From: Phycisphaerae bacterium
GTDB lineage: Bacteria; Planctomycetota; Phycisphaerae; Phycisphaerales; UBA1924
Assembly: GCA_016873295.1 (NCBI GenBank)
Contig: VGXM01000014.1
Coordinates: 1-64,000, forward strand
Direction of reading: 5' to 3'
DNA: 64,000 nt
Program-made: the position numbers and the translations under genes
The notes under the pieces: generated by a model
What the model saw: the letters and a program-made list of their open reading frames with translations, nothing else
What the model was told of the DNA's origin: nothing
The model's database searches: none
Shown: piece after piece, positions 25,458 through 36,181 of the stretch
Layout of the letters: each line of letters begins with the position of its first letter
Position numbering within the stretch: the first letter of the stretch is position 1

Positions 25458-28400
25458 ATGGCACTGTTCAGCCGCAAGACCAAGCCCGCCCCGGCCCCCG
25501 CGGCGCCCCTCGAGCGCTCGGGGGAGCGCGAATCGCGGATCTTCCAGATCGGCAGCGACCTGCTGGCCCGGGCCCGGGCCGGGAAGGCGGGCCTGCTCAG
25601 CGCCAAGTTCTACTCCGACGCGTTGATGAACTGGTCCATGAAGGACCACCAGTTCAAGGTGCAGCTCTTCCGCTTCGTCGACTGCTTCCCGATGCTCAAG
25701 ACGCCCGAGCAGGTCTTCGACCACCTGACGGACTACCTGGGCCAGCCGGGCGTCAGGACCCCGCCCGGCATGGACTTCCTGCTCAAGGCCGGCGGGCTGT
25801 TGAAGGGGACCGCGGCGGGGCAGATGTCCAAGCAGATCGAGGGCATGGCGTCGCGGTTCATCGCCGGGCAGGACGCGGCGGAGGCGCTCCCGGCCCTGCG
25901 CGAGCTGTGGGACGACGGCATCGCCTTCTCCGTCGATCTCCTGGGCGAGGCGTGCCTCTCGGACGAGGAGGCCGACGAGTACCAGCGCCGGTACCTGGAC
26001 CTGATCCACACGCTCCCGGCGGAGGTGGCGGCGTGGAAGCCGCGGGCCCGGCTCGAGTCGGACCACCTCGGGCGGATCCCGCGGGTCAACGTGTCGATCA
26101 AGATCAGCTCCCTCTCGGCCCGCTGCGACCCGATCGACACCGAGGGGTCGATCGACGACCTGATGCGTCGCCTGGTGCCGGTGCTCGAGGCCGCCCGCGA
26201 CCGGGGGGTGTTCGTCAACTTCGACATGGAGCAGTTCGCCCTCAAGGACCTGACGCTGGAGCTCTTCCAGCGGTGCTGCGAGAAGGTCGACTTCCAGGCC
26301 GGGCTGGCGATGCAGGCCTACCTCAAGAGCGGCGTGGAGGACGCCCGCCGGCTCGGCGAGTGGGCGAGGCGGACGGGGCGGGTCGTCAGCGTGCGCCTGG
26401 TGAAGGGCGCGTACTGGGACTACGAGACCATCCACGCCGAGATGAAGGGCTGGCCCTGCCCGGTGTGGAACACCAAGTGGCAGACCGACGCCTGCTTCGA
26501 GCGCATGGCCGAGGCCCTCCTGGACGCGGCCCCCGCGATGGCGACGACCGGCTCGGCGACCCGGCGTCCCCCGGGGCGGGGCGGCGTGAAGCTGGCGCTG
26601 GGGTCGCACAACGTGCGCTCCATCGCCGCGGCCCTGGCCGGGCTCGACGAGCGCGGGCTGCCGCGCGACGCCATCGAGCTCCAGATGCTCCACGGCATGG
26701 CCGACCAGCTCAAGCACGCGGCCCGCGAGCTGGGCCTGCGCGTCCGCGAGTACATCCCCGTCGGGCGGATGATCCCCGGGATGGCCTACCTGGTGCGGCG
26801 GCTGCTGGAGAACACGAGCAACGAGAGCTGGCTGCGGGCGGGCTTCGCCGAGAACGCCGACGTGGGCGCCCTGCTCCGCGCGCCCACGGCCCCCGAGGGC
26901 GGGGCGGGCGTCCCCGCCGACCTGGCCACGGTCGCGGCGGAGCGGCACCGCCTCTCGCCCGCCGCGCCGGGCGTCGGCGACGAGCGCCCGTTCTTCACCG
27001 AGCCGCCCCGCGATTTCGCGGACGCCGGGCGGCGCCAGGCCTTCGCCGGGGCCATCGCCCGCGCGACCGTGCCCAGGGTCGCCAACGACCGCACCCCCGA
27101 GCACGCGGCCCGGATGGTGGAGCTGGCGTCGGCGGCCCTGCCCCACTGGCGCGACGCCGACGTGAGGCTGCGGGCCCGGGCCCTGACGCTGGCGGCGGAG
27201 AAGATGCGCCGCCAGCGCGACGGGCTGTCGGGCGTCATGATCAAGGAGTCCGGCAAGACCTGGCGCGAGGCCGACGCCGACGTCTGCGAGGCCATCGACT
27301 TCTGCGAGTACTACGCCCGCGGCGCCGTGCCCCTCTTCGAGCGCGCCCGCATCGGGCGGTTCATCGGCGAACTGGACGAGCAGTGGCACGAGCCTCGCGG
27401 CGTCGCCGTCGTCATCAGCCCCTGGAACTTCCCCCTCGCCATCTGCTGCGGCATGACCGTCGCCGCGCTGGTCACGGGCAACCCCGCGATCGTCAAGCCC
27501 GCGGAGCAGACCCCCGGCGTAGCGTCGATCATGTGCGACATCCTCTGGGAAGCGATCGACGAGGCGCTCGCGAACCGGGGCGGTTCGGACCGGGGCGGGG
27601 GCGTTCAGCCCCCGGTGACCCTCGCCGGCGTGCCCTTCTCCCGGGCCGTGCTCCAGTTCTGCCCCGCCCCGGGCGAGACGACCGGCGCCGCCCTGGTGCG
27701 CGATCCGCGCGTCGCGCTCATCGCCTTCACGGGCAGCCGCGACGTGGGCATGGACATCGTGACGGCGGCGGCCCCGGGATCGCCCTTCGCCGACCCCTCC
27801 CTCCGCTCGGGCTTCTCGCACCTCAAGCACGTCGTGTGCGAGATGGGCGGCAAGAACGCCGTCATCATCGACACCTCCGCCGACCTCGACGAGGCGGTGC
27901 TGGGCGTGCGCTACTCGGCGTTCGGGTACCAGGGGCAGAAGTGCTCGGCGTGCTCGCGCTGCATCGTGGTGGACCCCGAGGGGCCCGATGGGCCGGCCAT
28001 CCGCCAGTTCACCCACCGGCTCGTCGAGGCCACGCGGGCGCTCGTCGTCGGCGACCCCGCGCTCCCCGGCAGCGACGTGGGCCCCGTCATCGACGAGGAG
28101 GCCCAGCGCACCATCCTCGGCTTCGTCGAGCGCGCCAAGGCCTACGCCCGCCTCGAACTGGCCCTGCCCGTGCCCGACGCCCTCGAGGCCCGGACGGGGC
28201 GCCGGTTCGTGGGCCCGCACATCTTCTCCGGCGTGGGTCCCGAGCACGAGCTGGCCCGCGAGGAGGTCTTCGGCCCCGTGCTGGCGGTCATGCACGCCGC
28301 CAGCTTCGACGAGGCGCTCCGCACCGCCAACGACGTCCCGTACAAGCTGACGGGCGGGGTGTTTACGCGCAAGCCCGCGCACATCGAGCGGGCCCGGCGC

Positions 28401-28592
28401 CGGTTCCGCGTGGGCAACCTGTACATCAACCGCGGGTGCACCGGGGCGTTGGTGGCGCGGCAGCCCTTCGGCGGGTTCGGGGCCTCGGGGGGCGGGTCCA
28501 AGGCGGGCGGGCCGGGCTACCTGCACCACTTCGTCGTGCCGCGGGCCGTCGCCGAGAACACCATGCGCCGGGGCTTCGCGCCCGAGCTCTAG
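25458..28592 (+). CDS. putA: Bifunctional proline dehydrogenase/P5C dehydrogenase
   Basis: 1044 residues. Residues about 60-480 are the FAD-dependent proline dehydrogenase barrel (VNVSIKISSL, VRLVKGAYWDYE, LGSHNVRSIAAAL, YIPVGRMIPGMAYLVRRLLE). Residues about 520-1040 are the NAD-dependent pyrroline-5-carboxylate dehydrogenase, with SPWNFPLAICCGMT, FTGSRDVG, CEMGGKNA (Glu base) and GYQGQKCSACSR (catalytic Cys). The chain converts proline to glutamate with substrate channelling. It lacks the ribbon-helix-helix DNA-binding domain of enterobacterial PutA, so should not act as repressor. Two Gly/Arg-rich inserts, near residues 361-374 and 704-720, look unlike the family. Confidence 0.93.
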   Translation: MALFSRKTKPAPAPAAPLERSGERESRIFQIGSDLLARARAGKAGLLSAKFYSDALMNWSMKDHQFKVQLFRFVDCFPMLKTPEQVFDHLTDYLGQPGVRTPPGMDFLLKAGGLLKGTAAGQMSKQIEGMASRFIAGQDAAEALPALRELWDDGIAFSVDLLGEACLSDEEADEYQRRYLDLIHTLPAEVAAWKPRARLESDHLGRIPRVNVSIKISSLSARCDPIDTEGSIDDLMRRLVPVLEAARDRGVFVNFDMEQFALKDLTLELFQRCCEKVDFQAGLAMQAYLKSGVEDARRLGEWARRTGRVVSVRLVKGAYWDYETIHAEMKGWPCPVWNTKWQTDACFERMAEALLDAAPAMATTGSATRRPPGRGGVKLALGSHNVRSIAAALAGLDERGLPRDAIELQMLHGMADQLKHAARELGLRVREYIPVGRMIPGMAYLVRRLLENTSNESWLRAGFAENADVGALLRAPTAPEGGAGVPADLATVAAERHRLSPAAPGVGDERPFFTEPPRDFADAGRRQAFAGAIARATVPRVANDRTPEHAARMVELASAALPHWRDADVRLRARALTLAAEKMRRQRDGLSGVMIKESGKTWREADADVCEAIDFCEYYARGAVPLFERARIGRFIGELDEQWHEPRGVAVVISPWNFPLAICCGMTVAALVTGNPAIVKPAEQTPGVASIMCDILWEAIDEALANRGGSDRGGGVQPPVTLAGVPFSRAVLQFCPAPGETTGAALVRDPRVALIAFTGSRDVGMDIVTAAAPGSPFADPSLRSGFSHLKHVVCEMGGKNAVIIDTSADLDEAVLGVRYSAFGYQGQKCSACSRCIVVDPEGPDGPAIRQFTHRLVEATRALVVGDPALPGSDVGPVIDEEAQRTILGFVERAKAYARLELALPVPDALEARTGRRFVGPHIFSGVGPEHELAREEVFGPVLAVMHAASFDEALRTANDVPYKLTGGVFTRKPAHIERARRRFRVGNLYINRGCTGALVARQPFGGFGASGGGSKAGGPGYLHHFVVPRAVAENTMRRGFAPEL
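27597..27613. repeat. Small palindrome inside a low-complexity insert of putA
   Basis: GGGGGC (27597-27602) and GCCCCC (27608-27613) flank GTTCA. It sits in a segment encoding a Gly-rich stretch (NRGGSDRGGGVQPP) that breaks the dehydrogenase domain and resembles the GC palindromes seen between genes in this window. Confidence 0.4.
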
Positions 28593-30010
28593 GCGGGCGG
28601 GGTCCGCTTGAGTTCGCGGTGCCGCTTGAGCGTGCGCTGGGCCCAGACGCACTCGAGCCCGAGCGGGCCGATGGACGCGAAGACCACCGCCAGCGGGGGC
28701 AGCGGCGTGAGCCAGAGCACCAGGGCGACCGCCGCCAGCGTGCCGACCAGCACCGGCGCGATGAGCCACGGGCGGGGCCTGCGCGTGAGCAGTTGGTCGG
28801 CCCGTGCCGCCAGGTGCCGGGCCTCGCGCTGCACGCGCGTGAGCAGTCGGCGGGCCCAGATGAACTCGCTGGCGAGGATCGCCATGCCGATGATGAACAC
28901 GGCGATCCCGCCGGGCCCCGGCAGCAGCCCGATGGGGATCGACAGCCCGATGATCGTCAGGCCCATCACCAGCGACACGAGCTTGCGCGAGCGGACGAGC
29001 GTGGCCCGGGCCAGGCGATCGACGTCCTCGCCCAGGACCGGCTCGCTGGGCTCGCGCTCGCCGGGCGTGCGGGCCTTGAGGCGGTGCCCGAAGAGCAGCG
29101 TGCCCAGCACCGCCCCGCCCAGGAGCAGCGCGATCGCCGCCAGCGTGAACTCCACCGGGATCGGGTGCCGGTGGAGGATGAACATCTTGACGCTGAGGTA
29201 CGCCAGCAGGAGCGCCAGGGCCAGCTTGATGAGCCGCGTCTTGGACTCCATGCCCTTGAGCGCGAAGAACAGGCTCCGCAGCGCGCCCATGGCCAGGGCG
29301 CTGGCGGCGAAGGCGGGCAGCGGGTCGCGCGTCACGGTGAACACCGCGGGCACGGAATCGAACGCGAGCACCGCGTCCGCGGACTCGATCATGATGAGGG
29401 CCAGGGCCAGGGGCGTGGCGGCCCGCCGACCCTCGGCCCGCGTCGCGAAGCGGCGCCCGTCGAACCCCGCGCTGACGGGGTAGAAGCGCCGCGCGACGCG
29501 CACGATCAGATTGCGCGACGGGTCGGTGTCGGGCTCGCGCGTGACGATCATCTTCAGGGCCGACAGCAGCAGCATCGCCCCCAGCGGGTAGCTCAGCCAG
29601 GCCCACCGGGAGAGAAGGTCCAGCCCCCCGAGGATCAGGCCCGCACGCAGCGCCACCGCGAAGAGCAACCCGACGAGCAGCACGCGTCGCATGGCGGCGG
29701 CGGGCACGCCCAGCACCGCGAAGATCAGCGCGAAGACGAACAGGTTGTCCAGGCTCAGCGCGAACTCGAGGAGCCAGACCCCGAGGAACTCGCGGGCGGC
29801 CTGGTCGGGCGTCGGGGTCGGCGCGGGCGAGGCGTCGGCCATCAGGAACACGCCGATCCCCGCCGCCACCGCCGCCGCCACCCAGAACCCGGTCCGCCAC
29901 AGCGCCCCGGGCACGCTGGGCTCCCGGGCCCGGCGGTCGAGCACGAGCAGGTCCAGGGCGATCGCGAGCGCCAGGAACCCGCCGATCGCGATCCAGGGCC
30001 AGGGGGTCAT
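28589..30010 (-). CDS. TerC-family membrane protein fused to PGPGW-like domain
   Basis: 473 residues. Residues 1-300 are a TerC/Alx-type transporter with about eight membrane helices and the paired acidic motifs EFALSLDNLFVFALIF and AVLAFDSVPAVFTVT. Family members are linked to Mn2+ export and tellurite resistance. Residues about 345-440 carry LPGPGGIAVFIIGMAILASE, a match to the PGPGW membrane family, joined by a charged linker. The ATG has GGAG nine bases upstream. It follows another TerC gene by 16 bases. The stop shares CTAG with the putA stop on the other strand. Confidence 0.85.
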   Translation of the reverse strand: MTPWPWIAIGGFLALAIALDLLVLDRRAREPSVPGALWRTGFWVAAAVAAGIGVFLMADASPAPTPTPDQAAREFLGVWLLEFALSLDNLFVFALIFAVLGVPAAAMRRVLLVGLLFAVALRAGLILGGLDLLSRWAWLSYPLGAMLLLSALKMIVTREPDTDPSRNLIVRVARRFYPVSAGFDGRRFATRAEGRRAATPLALALIMIESADAVLAFDSVPAVFTVTRDPLPAFAASALAMGALRSLFFALKGMESKTRLIKLALALLLAYLSVKMFILHRHPIPVEFTLAAIALLLGGAVLGTLLFGHRLKARTPGEREPSEPVLGEDVDRLARATLVRSRKLVSLVMGLTIIGLSIPIGLLPGPGGIAVFIIGMAILASEFIWARRLLTRVQREARHLAARADQLLTRRPRPWLIAPVLVGTLAAVALVLWLTPLPPLAVVFASIGPLGLECVWAQRTLKRHRELKRTPPA

Positions 30011-30026
30011 GACCGGTCTCCGCCCG

Positions 30027-31142
30027 TCAGGCGTGCGGCTCCGGGGGCGGGGCGGGCCTCAGGGCCGAGGCGACGATCGCCAGCGCCAGCGTCGCGAGCA
30101 CCGCGACCAGCGACACCGTGGTGTCGATCTTGACCGACTTGGCCTCGGGGACCGTCGTGCCGACGAGCCCCGCGACGTCGTTCAGGTAGGGCGGCACGCT
30201 GAGCAGCAGGAGCTTCACGCCCACGAACGCCAGGATCAGGATCAGAGCCGGCTTGAGGTACCGGAAGCGGGCGATCAGGGCCGCCAGGCAGAAGTAGAGG
30301 GCCCGCAGCCCCAGGATCGCGAAGACGTTGCTTGTGAACACGATGAACGGATCGGGCGTGATCGCGAAGATCGCGGGGATGGAGTCGACGGCGAAGACCA
30401 GGTCGGTGATCTCGACCATCACGAGCGCCAGGAACAGGGGCGTGATGTGCCGGCGCCCGTCGATCCGCGTGAAGAACCTCTGCCCGTCGAACCCGTCCGA
30501 GACGGGGTAGAGGCGCTTCACCACGCGCACGATCGGGTTCTTCGTGGGGTCCGAGTGGCTCTTGACGACCGCCATCTTGAGGCTCGTCGCCAGCAGCAGC
30601 AGCCCAAAGACGATGAGGATCCAGGTGTAGCGGACCACGAGGGCGGCGCCGGCGAAGATCATGGTGCCGCGCATGAGCAGGGCGCCCAGGATCCCCCAGA
30701 AGAGCACGCGGTGCTGGTACTTGGCGGGGATCGCGAAGAACGCGAACAGCAGCGCGATCACGAAGATGTTGTCCATCGCCAGCGACTTCTCGACGAAGTA
30801 GCCCGTGATGTACTCCTTGGCGGCCTCGGCCCCGCCCACCACGCCCTCGATGATCAGCGGCGCCGTGGGGTCGGTCTTGACCGCGGGGTTGTACAGGGGC
30901 GTGTCCAGCCCCAGCCCCAGCCAGTGGTGCTCGTACGCGTAGTACACGAACACCGCGAACGCCATCCCGCACGTCAGCCAGACCACGGACCATCCCGCGG
31001 CCTCCTTCATCGACACCTCGTGCGCGGTGCGATGGAAGACCCCCAGGTCCAGCGCCAGGAAGCACAGCACCAGGGCGACGAACCCGACGTACGCCCAGAT
31101 CTTCAGGTCGTCGGCGGCCGCAAGGACCAGCAGCTCGTGCAT
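30027..31142 (-). CDS. TerC-family membrane protein (Alx-like)
   Basis: 371 residues, about nine membrane helices. The TerC motifs EKSLAMDNIFVIALLF and VFAVDSIPAIFAIT supply the acidic residues thought to bind metal, and RFFTRIDGRRHITPLF is typical. This is a plain TerC/Alx protein, unlike the fused paralogue just downstream. Alx-type proteins act in manganese homeostasis in other bacteria; the role here is inferred. It lies between a P-type ATPase gene (105 bases upstream) and the second TerC gene. Confidence 0.9.
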   Translation of the reverse strand: MHELLVLAAADDLKIWAYVGFVALVLCFLALDLGVFHRTAHEVSMKEAAGWSVVWLTCGMAFAVFVYYAYEHHWLGLGLDTPLYNPAVKTDPTAPLIIEGVVGGAEAAKEYITGYFVEKSLAMDNIFVIALLFAFFAIPAKYQHRVLFWGILGALLMRGTMIFAGAALVVRYTWILIVFGLLLLATSLKMAVVKSHSDPTKNPIVRVVKRLYPVSDGFDGQRFFTRIDGRRHITPLFLALVMVEITDLVFAVDSIPAIFAITPDPFIVFTSNVFAILGLRALYFCLAALIARFRYLKPALILILAFVGVKLLLLSVPPYLNDVAGLVGTTVPEAKSVKIDTTVSLVAVLATLALAIVASALRPAPPPEPHA

Positions 31143-31247
31143 GGAGGGGAGCCCCGCCCGCCGGGACCGCGGCGAGCCGATCGCCGACCTGACCCCCGGG
31201 CGGGAGCAGGAGGGTACGGCGGCGCCGGGCCGACGGGAGCAACCCGC

Positions 31248-34034
31248 TCACCGGGCGCGGACCGGGCGCCGGCTCATTCGCCGACGCCACCACTTCTCCG
31301 CGCTGATCGCCGGGAGGATCACGAGCCCCGTGACGACCGAGACCGCCACGTCCCGGGCGCTCAGCGACGCCGACCCGAACAGCCCCTGCATGAACGGCGC
31401 GTACACGAACAGCGCCTGGAGGACCGCGAGCGCCGCGATCCCGACGTAGATCAAGGGGTTGCTCCACAGCCCGATCGCCAGCACCGACGAGCGCAGCGAT
31501 CGGCAGTTCAGGAGATAGAAGACCTGGAACATGACGCAGGTCGTGACCGCCATGGTCTGGGCCCGGGCCAGCGCCGCCTCGCCGCCGGCGTCGACCGCGC
31601 CGCGGTACTCCCACAGGAACAGCCCGACCGCACCGATCGTCAGCAGCGCCGCCGCCAGGACCGTGCGGTACACCACGAACGCCGACAGGACCGGCGCGTC
31701 GGGACGCCGCGGCGGGCGGGCCATGATCCCCGGCTCGCGGGCCTCGAAGGCCAGCGGCAGCGACAGGGCCACCGTCGTCACCAGGTTGATCCACAGGAGC
31801 TGTGTCGGACGCATCGGGAGCAGCAGCTCGCGGGCCCCGTCGACCTCATGGAAGGGGAAGAGCAGCACGGCGGCCGTGAGCACCAGGGCCAGCCCCAGGT
31901 TGGTCGGGAGCACGAACGCCAGGCACTTGACCAGGTTGTCGTGGACGTGCCGACCCTCCTCCACCGCCGCCGAGATCGTCTCGAAGTTGTCGTCGGCCAG
32001 GACGATCTCGGCGGCCTCCTTGCACACGCTGGTGCCGGTGACGCCCATGGCGACGCCGATGTCGGCCTGCTTCAGGGCCGGGGCGTCGTTCACGCCGTCG
32101 CCCGTCATGGCCACGACGTGCCCGTCGCGCTGCAAGGCCTGGACCAGGCGCAGCTTGTGCTCCGGCGCGACGCGGGCGAAGACGTTGCACCCCGCGACGG
32201 CGCCGGTGAGCCGCTTGTCCGAGAGGCGCTCCACGTCGTGCCCGGTGAGCGCCCTGGCGCCCGTCCCCGCGAGGTGGAGCTCGCGCCCGATGGCCTCCGC
32301 GGTCGCCGCGTGGTCGCCCGTGATCATCTTGACGACGATCCCGGCCCGGTGGCAGCGCCGCACCGCCTCGATCGCCTCGGGCCTGGGCGGGTCGATCATC
32401 CCCTGCAGCCCCAGGAAAGTCAGGCCCGCCGCGACGTCGCCCTCCCCCAGCCGCTCCGCCCCGGGCAGCGCCCGGCGCGCGAACGCGAGCACGCGCATGC
32501 CCCGGGCCGCCAGCGCGTGCACGCGGCGATGGAACTCCTCGGGGTCGATGGCCCGCCCCGACCCATCGCCGGCGCACAGCCCCAGCACCGTCTCGGGCGC
32601 GCCCTTGAGGTACACCACGCGCTCGGCGCCCTCGGCGTGCAGCGTCGCCATGTAGCGGCGGTCGCTCTCGAAGGGGATGGCGTCCAGCCGCGGGCAGGCG
32701 CCACGCTCGGCGTCGGCGTCGATCCCCCCCTTCGCCGCCGCCGTCAGCAGCGCCCCCTCCGTCGGGTCCCCCTGCACCCCCCGGCGCCCCGCCTCCAGCG
32801 TGAGGCGGCTGTCGTTGCACAGCACCCCCGCACGCAGCAGCGCCCGGATCGCCGAGTCGGGCGCCAGCGCCGTGCCGTCACGCTCGAGCGCCCCCCGCGG
32901 CTCGTACCCCACGCCCGACACGCGCACGGGGCCGGACTCCGGCGTCCAGACCTCCCGCACCGTCATCTCGTTCCGCGTCAGCGTGCCGGTCTTGTCGGAG
33001 CAGATGACGGTGGTGGCCCCGAGGGTCTCGACCGCGGGCAGCCGCCGCACCACCGCCCGCCGCGACGCCATCCGACGCACGCCCACCGCCATCACGATCG
33101 TCACGATCGCGGGCAGGACCTCGGGGATCGCGCCGACGGCCAGGGCGACGGCGAAGATGGTCATGTCCGCCGCGGCCGACCACCCGCCGGCCCCCGTCGC
33201 CGCGGTGGTCCGCCACACCCCGATCGCCAGCATCAGCACCGAGATCGCCACGACGCCCAGGCTGATGGTGCGCCCGATCGAGGCCAGCGCCTTGGTCAGG
33301 GGCGTGTCCAGCTCGGTGACCTGGCGCAGCAGGCGTCCGATCCGCCCGAGTTGCGTCCGCTCGCCGGTCTCCACCACCACGCCCAGGGCCGCCCCCCTCG
33401 TGCACAGCGTCCCCTTGAACGCCATCGAGTGCCGCTCGGCGACCTCCGCCTCGGGCGCCGCCGGCGCGGCGCTCTTCTCGACGGGTGTGCTCTCGCCGGT
33501 GAGGGCCGCCTCGTCCATCTCCAGCCCGCGCTCGCTGAGCAGGCGCACGTCGGCGGGGGCGCGCTCGCCCGGCGCCAGGCACACCACGTCGCCCGGCACC
33601 AGTTCCGATGCCGGGATCAGCGTGCGGGCCCCGTCGCGGAGCGCGGTCGCGTGGTCCGGCGCCATGCGGGCGAGGGCGGCGATCGCACGCCCGGCCCGGT
33701 ACTCCTGCACGAACCCGATGACCGTGTTGATCACCACCACCGCGAGGATCACCAGCCCGTTCTTGGTGCCCTCGGACCGGTCGACCGCCACCGCCAGCAC
33801 CGCCGCCCCCAGCAGCACCCAGATCAGCGGCGTGTTGACCTGCCTCCACACCAGGCGCAGCTCGTTCTCGCCGCCGCCCGTCGGGACCGCGTTGGGCCCG
33901 TGCCGCCCGAGGCGCGCCCGCGCGTCGCCGGCGGACAGCCCGCCCCGCGACGTGCCCAGCGCCCGCAGCACCTCGTCGGCGGGGTGGGCGTGCCACGCGT
34001 CGTCGCGGGCGGAGCTTGTCGGCGACCGGGTCAA
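31248..34034 (-). CDS. P-type cation-transporting ATPase (P2-like)
   Basis: 928 residues. The phosphorylation motif CSDKTGTLTRNEM is near residue 345, TGES of the actuator domain near 180, KGAPE in the nucleotide domain, and MTGDGVNDAPALKQADIG in the hinge. The transmembrane-4 motif reads IPEVLPAI, where calcium pumps have PEGLP, so the ion (Ca2+, Mn2+, Na+ or K+) cannot be assigned. An N-terminal cation-ATPase domain (LGTSRGGLSAGDARARLGRHGPN) is present. The TTG at 34034 has GGGAGG eight bases upstream. It starts 23 bases after the rpoD stop and is probably read through from it. Confidence 0.9.
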   Translation of the reverse strand: MTRSPTSSARDDAWHAHPADEVLRALGTSRGGLSAGDARARLGRHGPNAVPTGGGENELRLVWRQVNTPLIWVLLGAAVLAVAVDRSEGTKNGLVILAVVVINTVIGFVQEYRAGRAIAALARMAPDHATALRDGARTLIPASELVPGDVVCLAPGERAPADVRLLSERGLEMDEAALTGESTPVEKSAAPAAPEAEVAERHSMAFKGTLCTRGAALGVVVETGERTQLGRIGRLLRQVTELDTPLTKALASIGRTISLGVVAISVLMLAIGVWRTTAATGAGGWSAAADMTIFAVALAVGAIPEVLPAIVTIVMAVGVRRMASRRAVVRRLPAVETLGATTVICSDKTGTLTRNEMTVREVWTPESGPVRVSGVGYEPRGALERDGTALAPDSAIRALLRAGVLCNDSRLTLEAGRRGVQGDPTEGALLTAAAKGGIDADAERGACPRLDAIPFESDRRYMATLHAEGAERVVYLKGAPETVLGLCAGDGSGRAIDPEEFHRRVHALAARGMRVLAFARRALPGAERLGEGDVAAGLTFLGLQGMIDPPRPEAIEAVRRCHRAGIVVKMITGDHAATAEAIGRELHLAGTGARALTGHDVERLSDKRLTGAVAGCNVFARVAPEHKLRLVQALQRDGHVVAMTGDGVNDAPALKQADIGVAMGVTGTSVCKEAAEIVLADDNFETISAAVEEGRHVHDNLVKCLAFVLPTNLGLALVLTAAVLLFPFHEVDGARELLLPMRPTQLLWINLVTTVALSLPLAFEAREPGIMARPPRRPDAPVLSAFVVYRTVLAAALLTIGAVGLFLWEYRGAVDAGGEAALARAQTMAVTTCVMFQVFYLLNCRSLRSSVLAIGLWSNPLIYVGIAALAVLQALFVYAPFMQGLFGSASLSARDVAVSVVTGLVILPAISAEKWWRRRMSRRPVRAR

Positions 34035-34057
34035 GCCCCATGCCTCCCGGAGTCTGG

Positions 34058-36106
<2,049 letters not shown>

Positions 36107-36181
36107 CGAAGACTCCCCGGGCGGGACCCATCCGCGTGCCGACGACCCCAGACAATACGACCCCAGCCCGCCCCCCGGCGC

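Noticed and set aside
25332-29900. Very long open frame antisense to putA and beyond, continuing the ribF frame
   Set aside because: In DNA this GC-rich, stop codons are rare on the opposite strand. The translation is Arg/Pro/Gly/His-rich with no motifs, while the plus strand codes for a clear PutA.
31143-31247. yybP-ykoY manganese riboswitch before the TerC gene
   Set aside because: Alx-type genes often have one, but the conserved purine-rich core is not seen in this 105-base gap.
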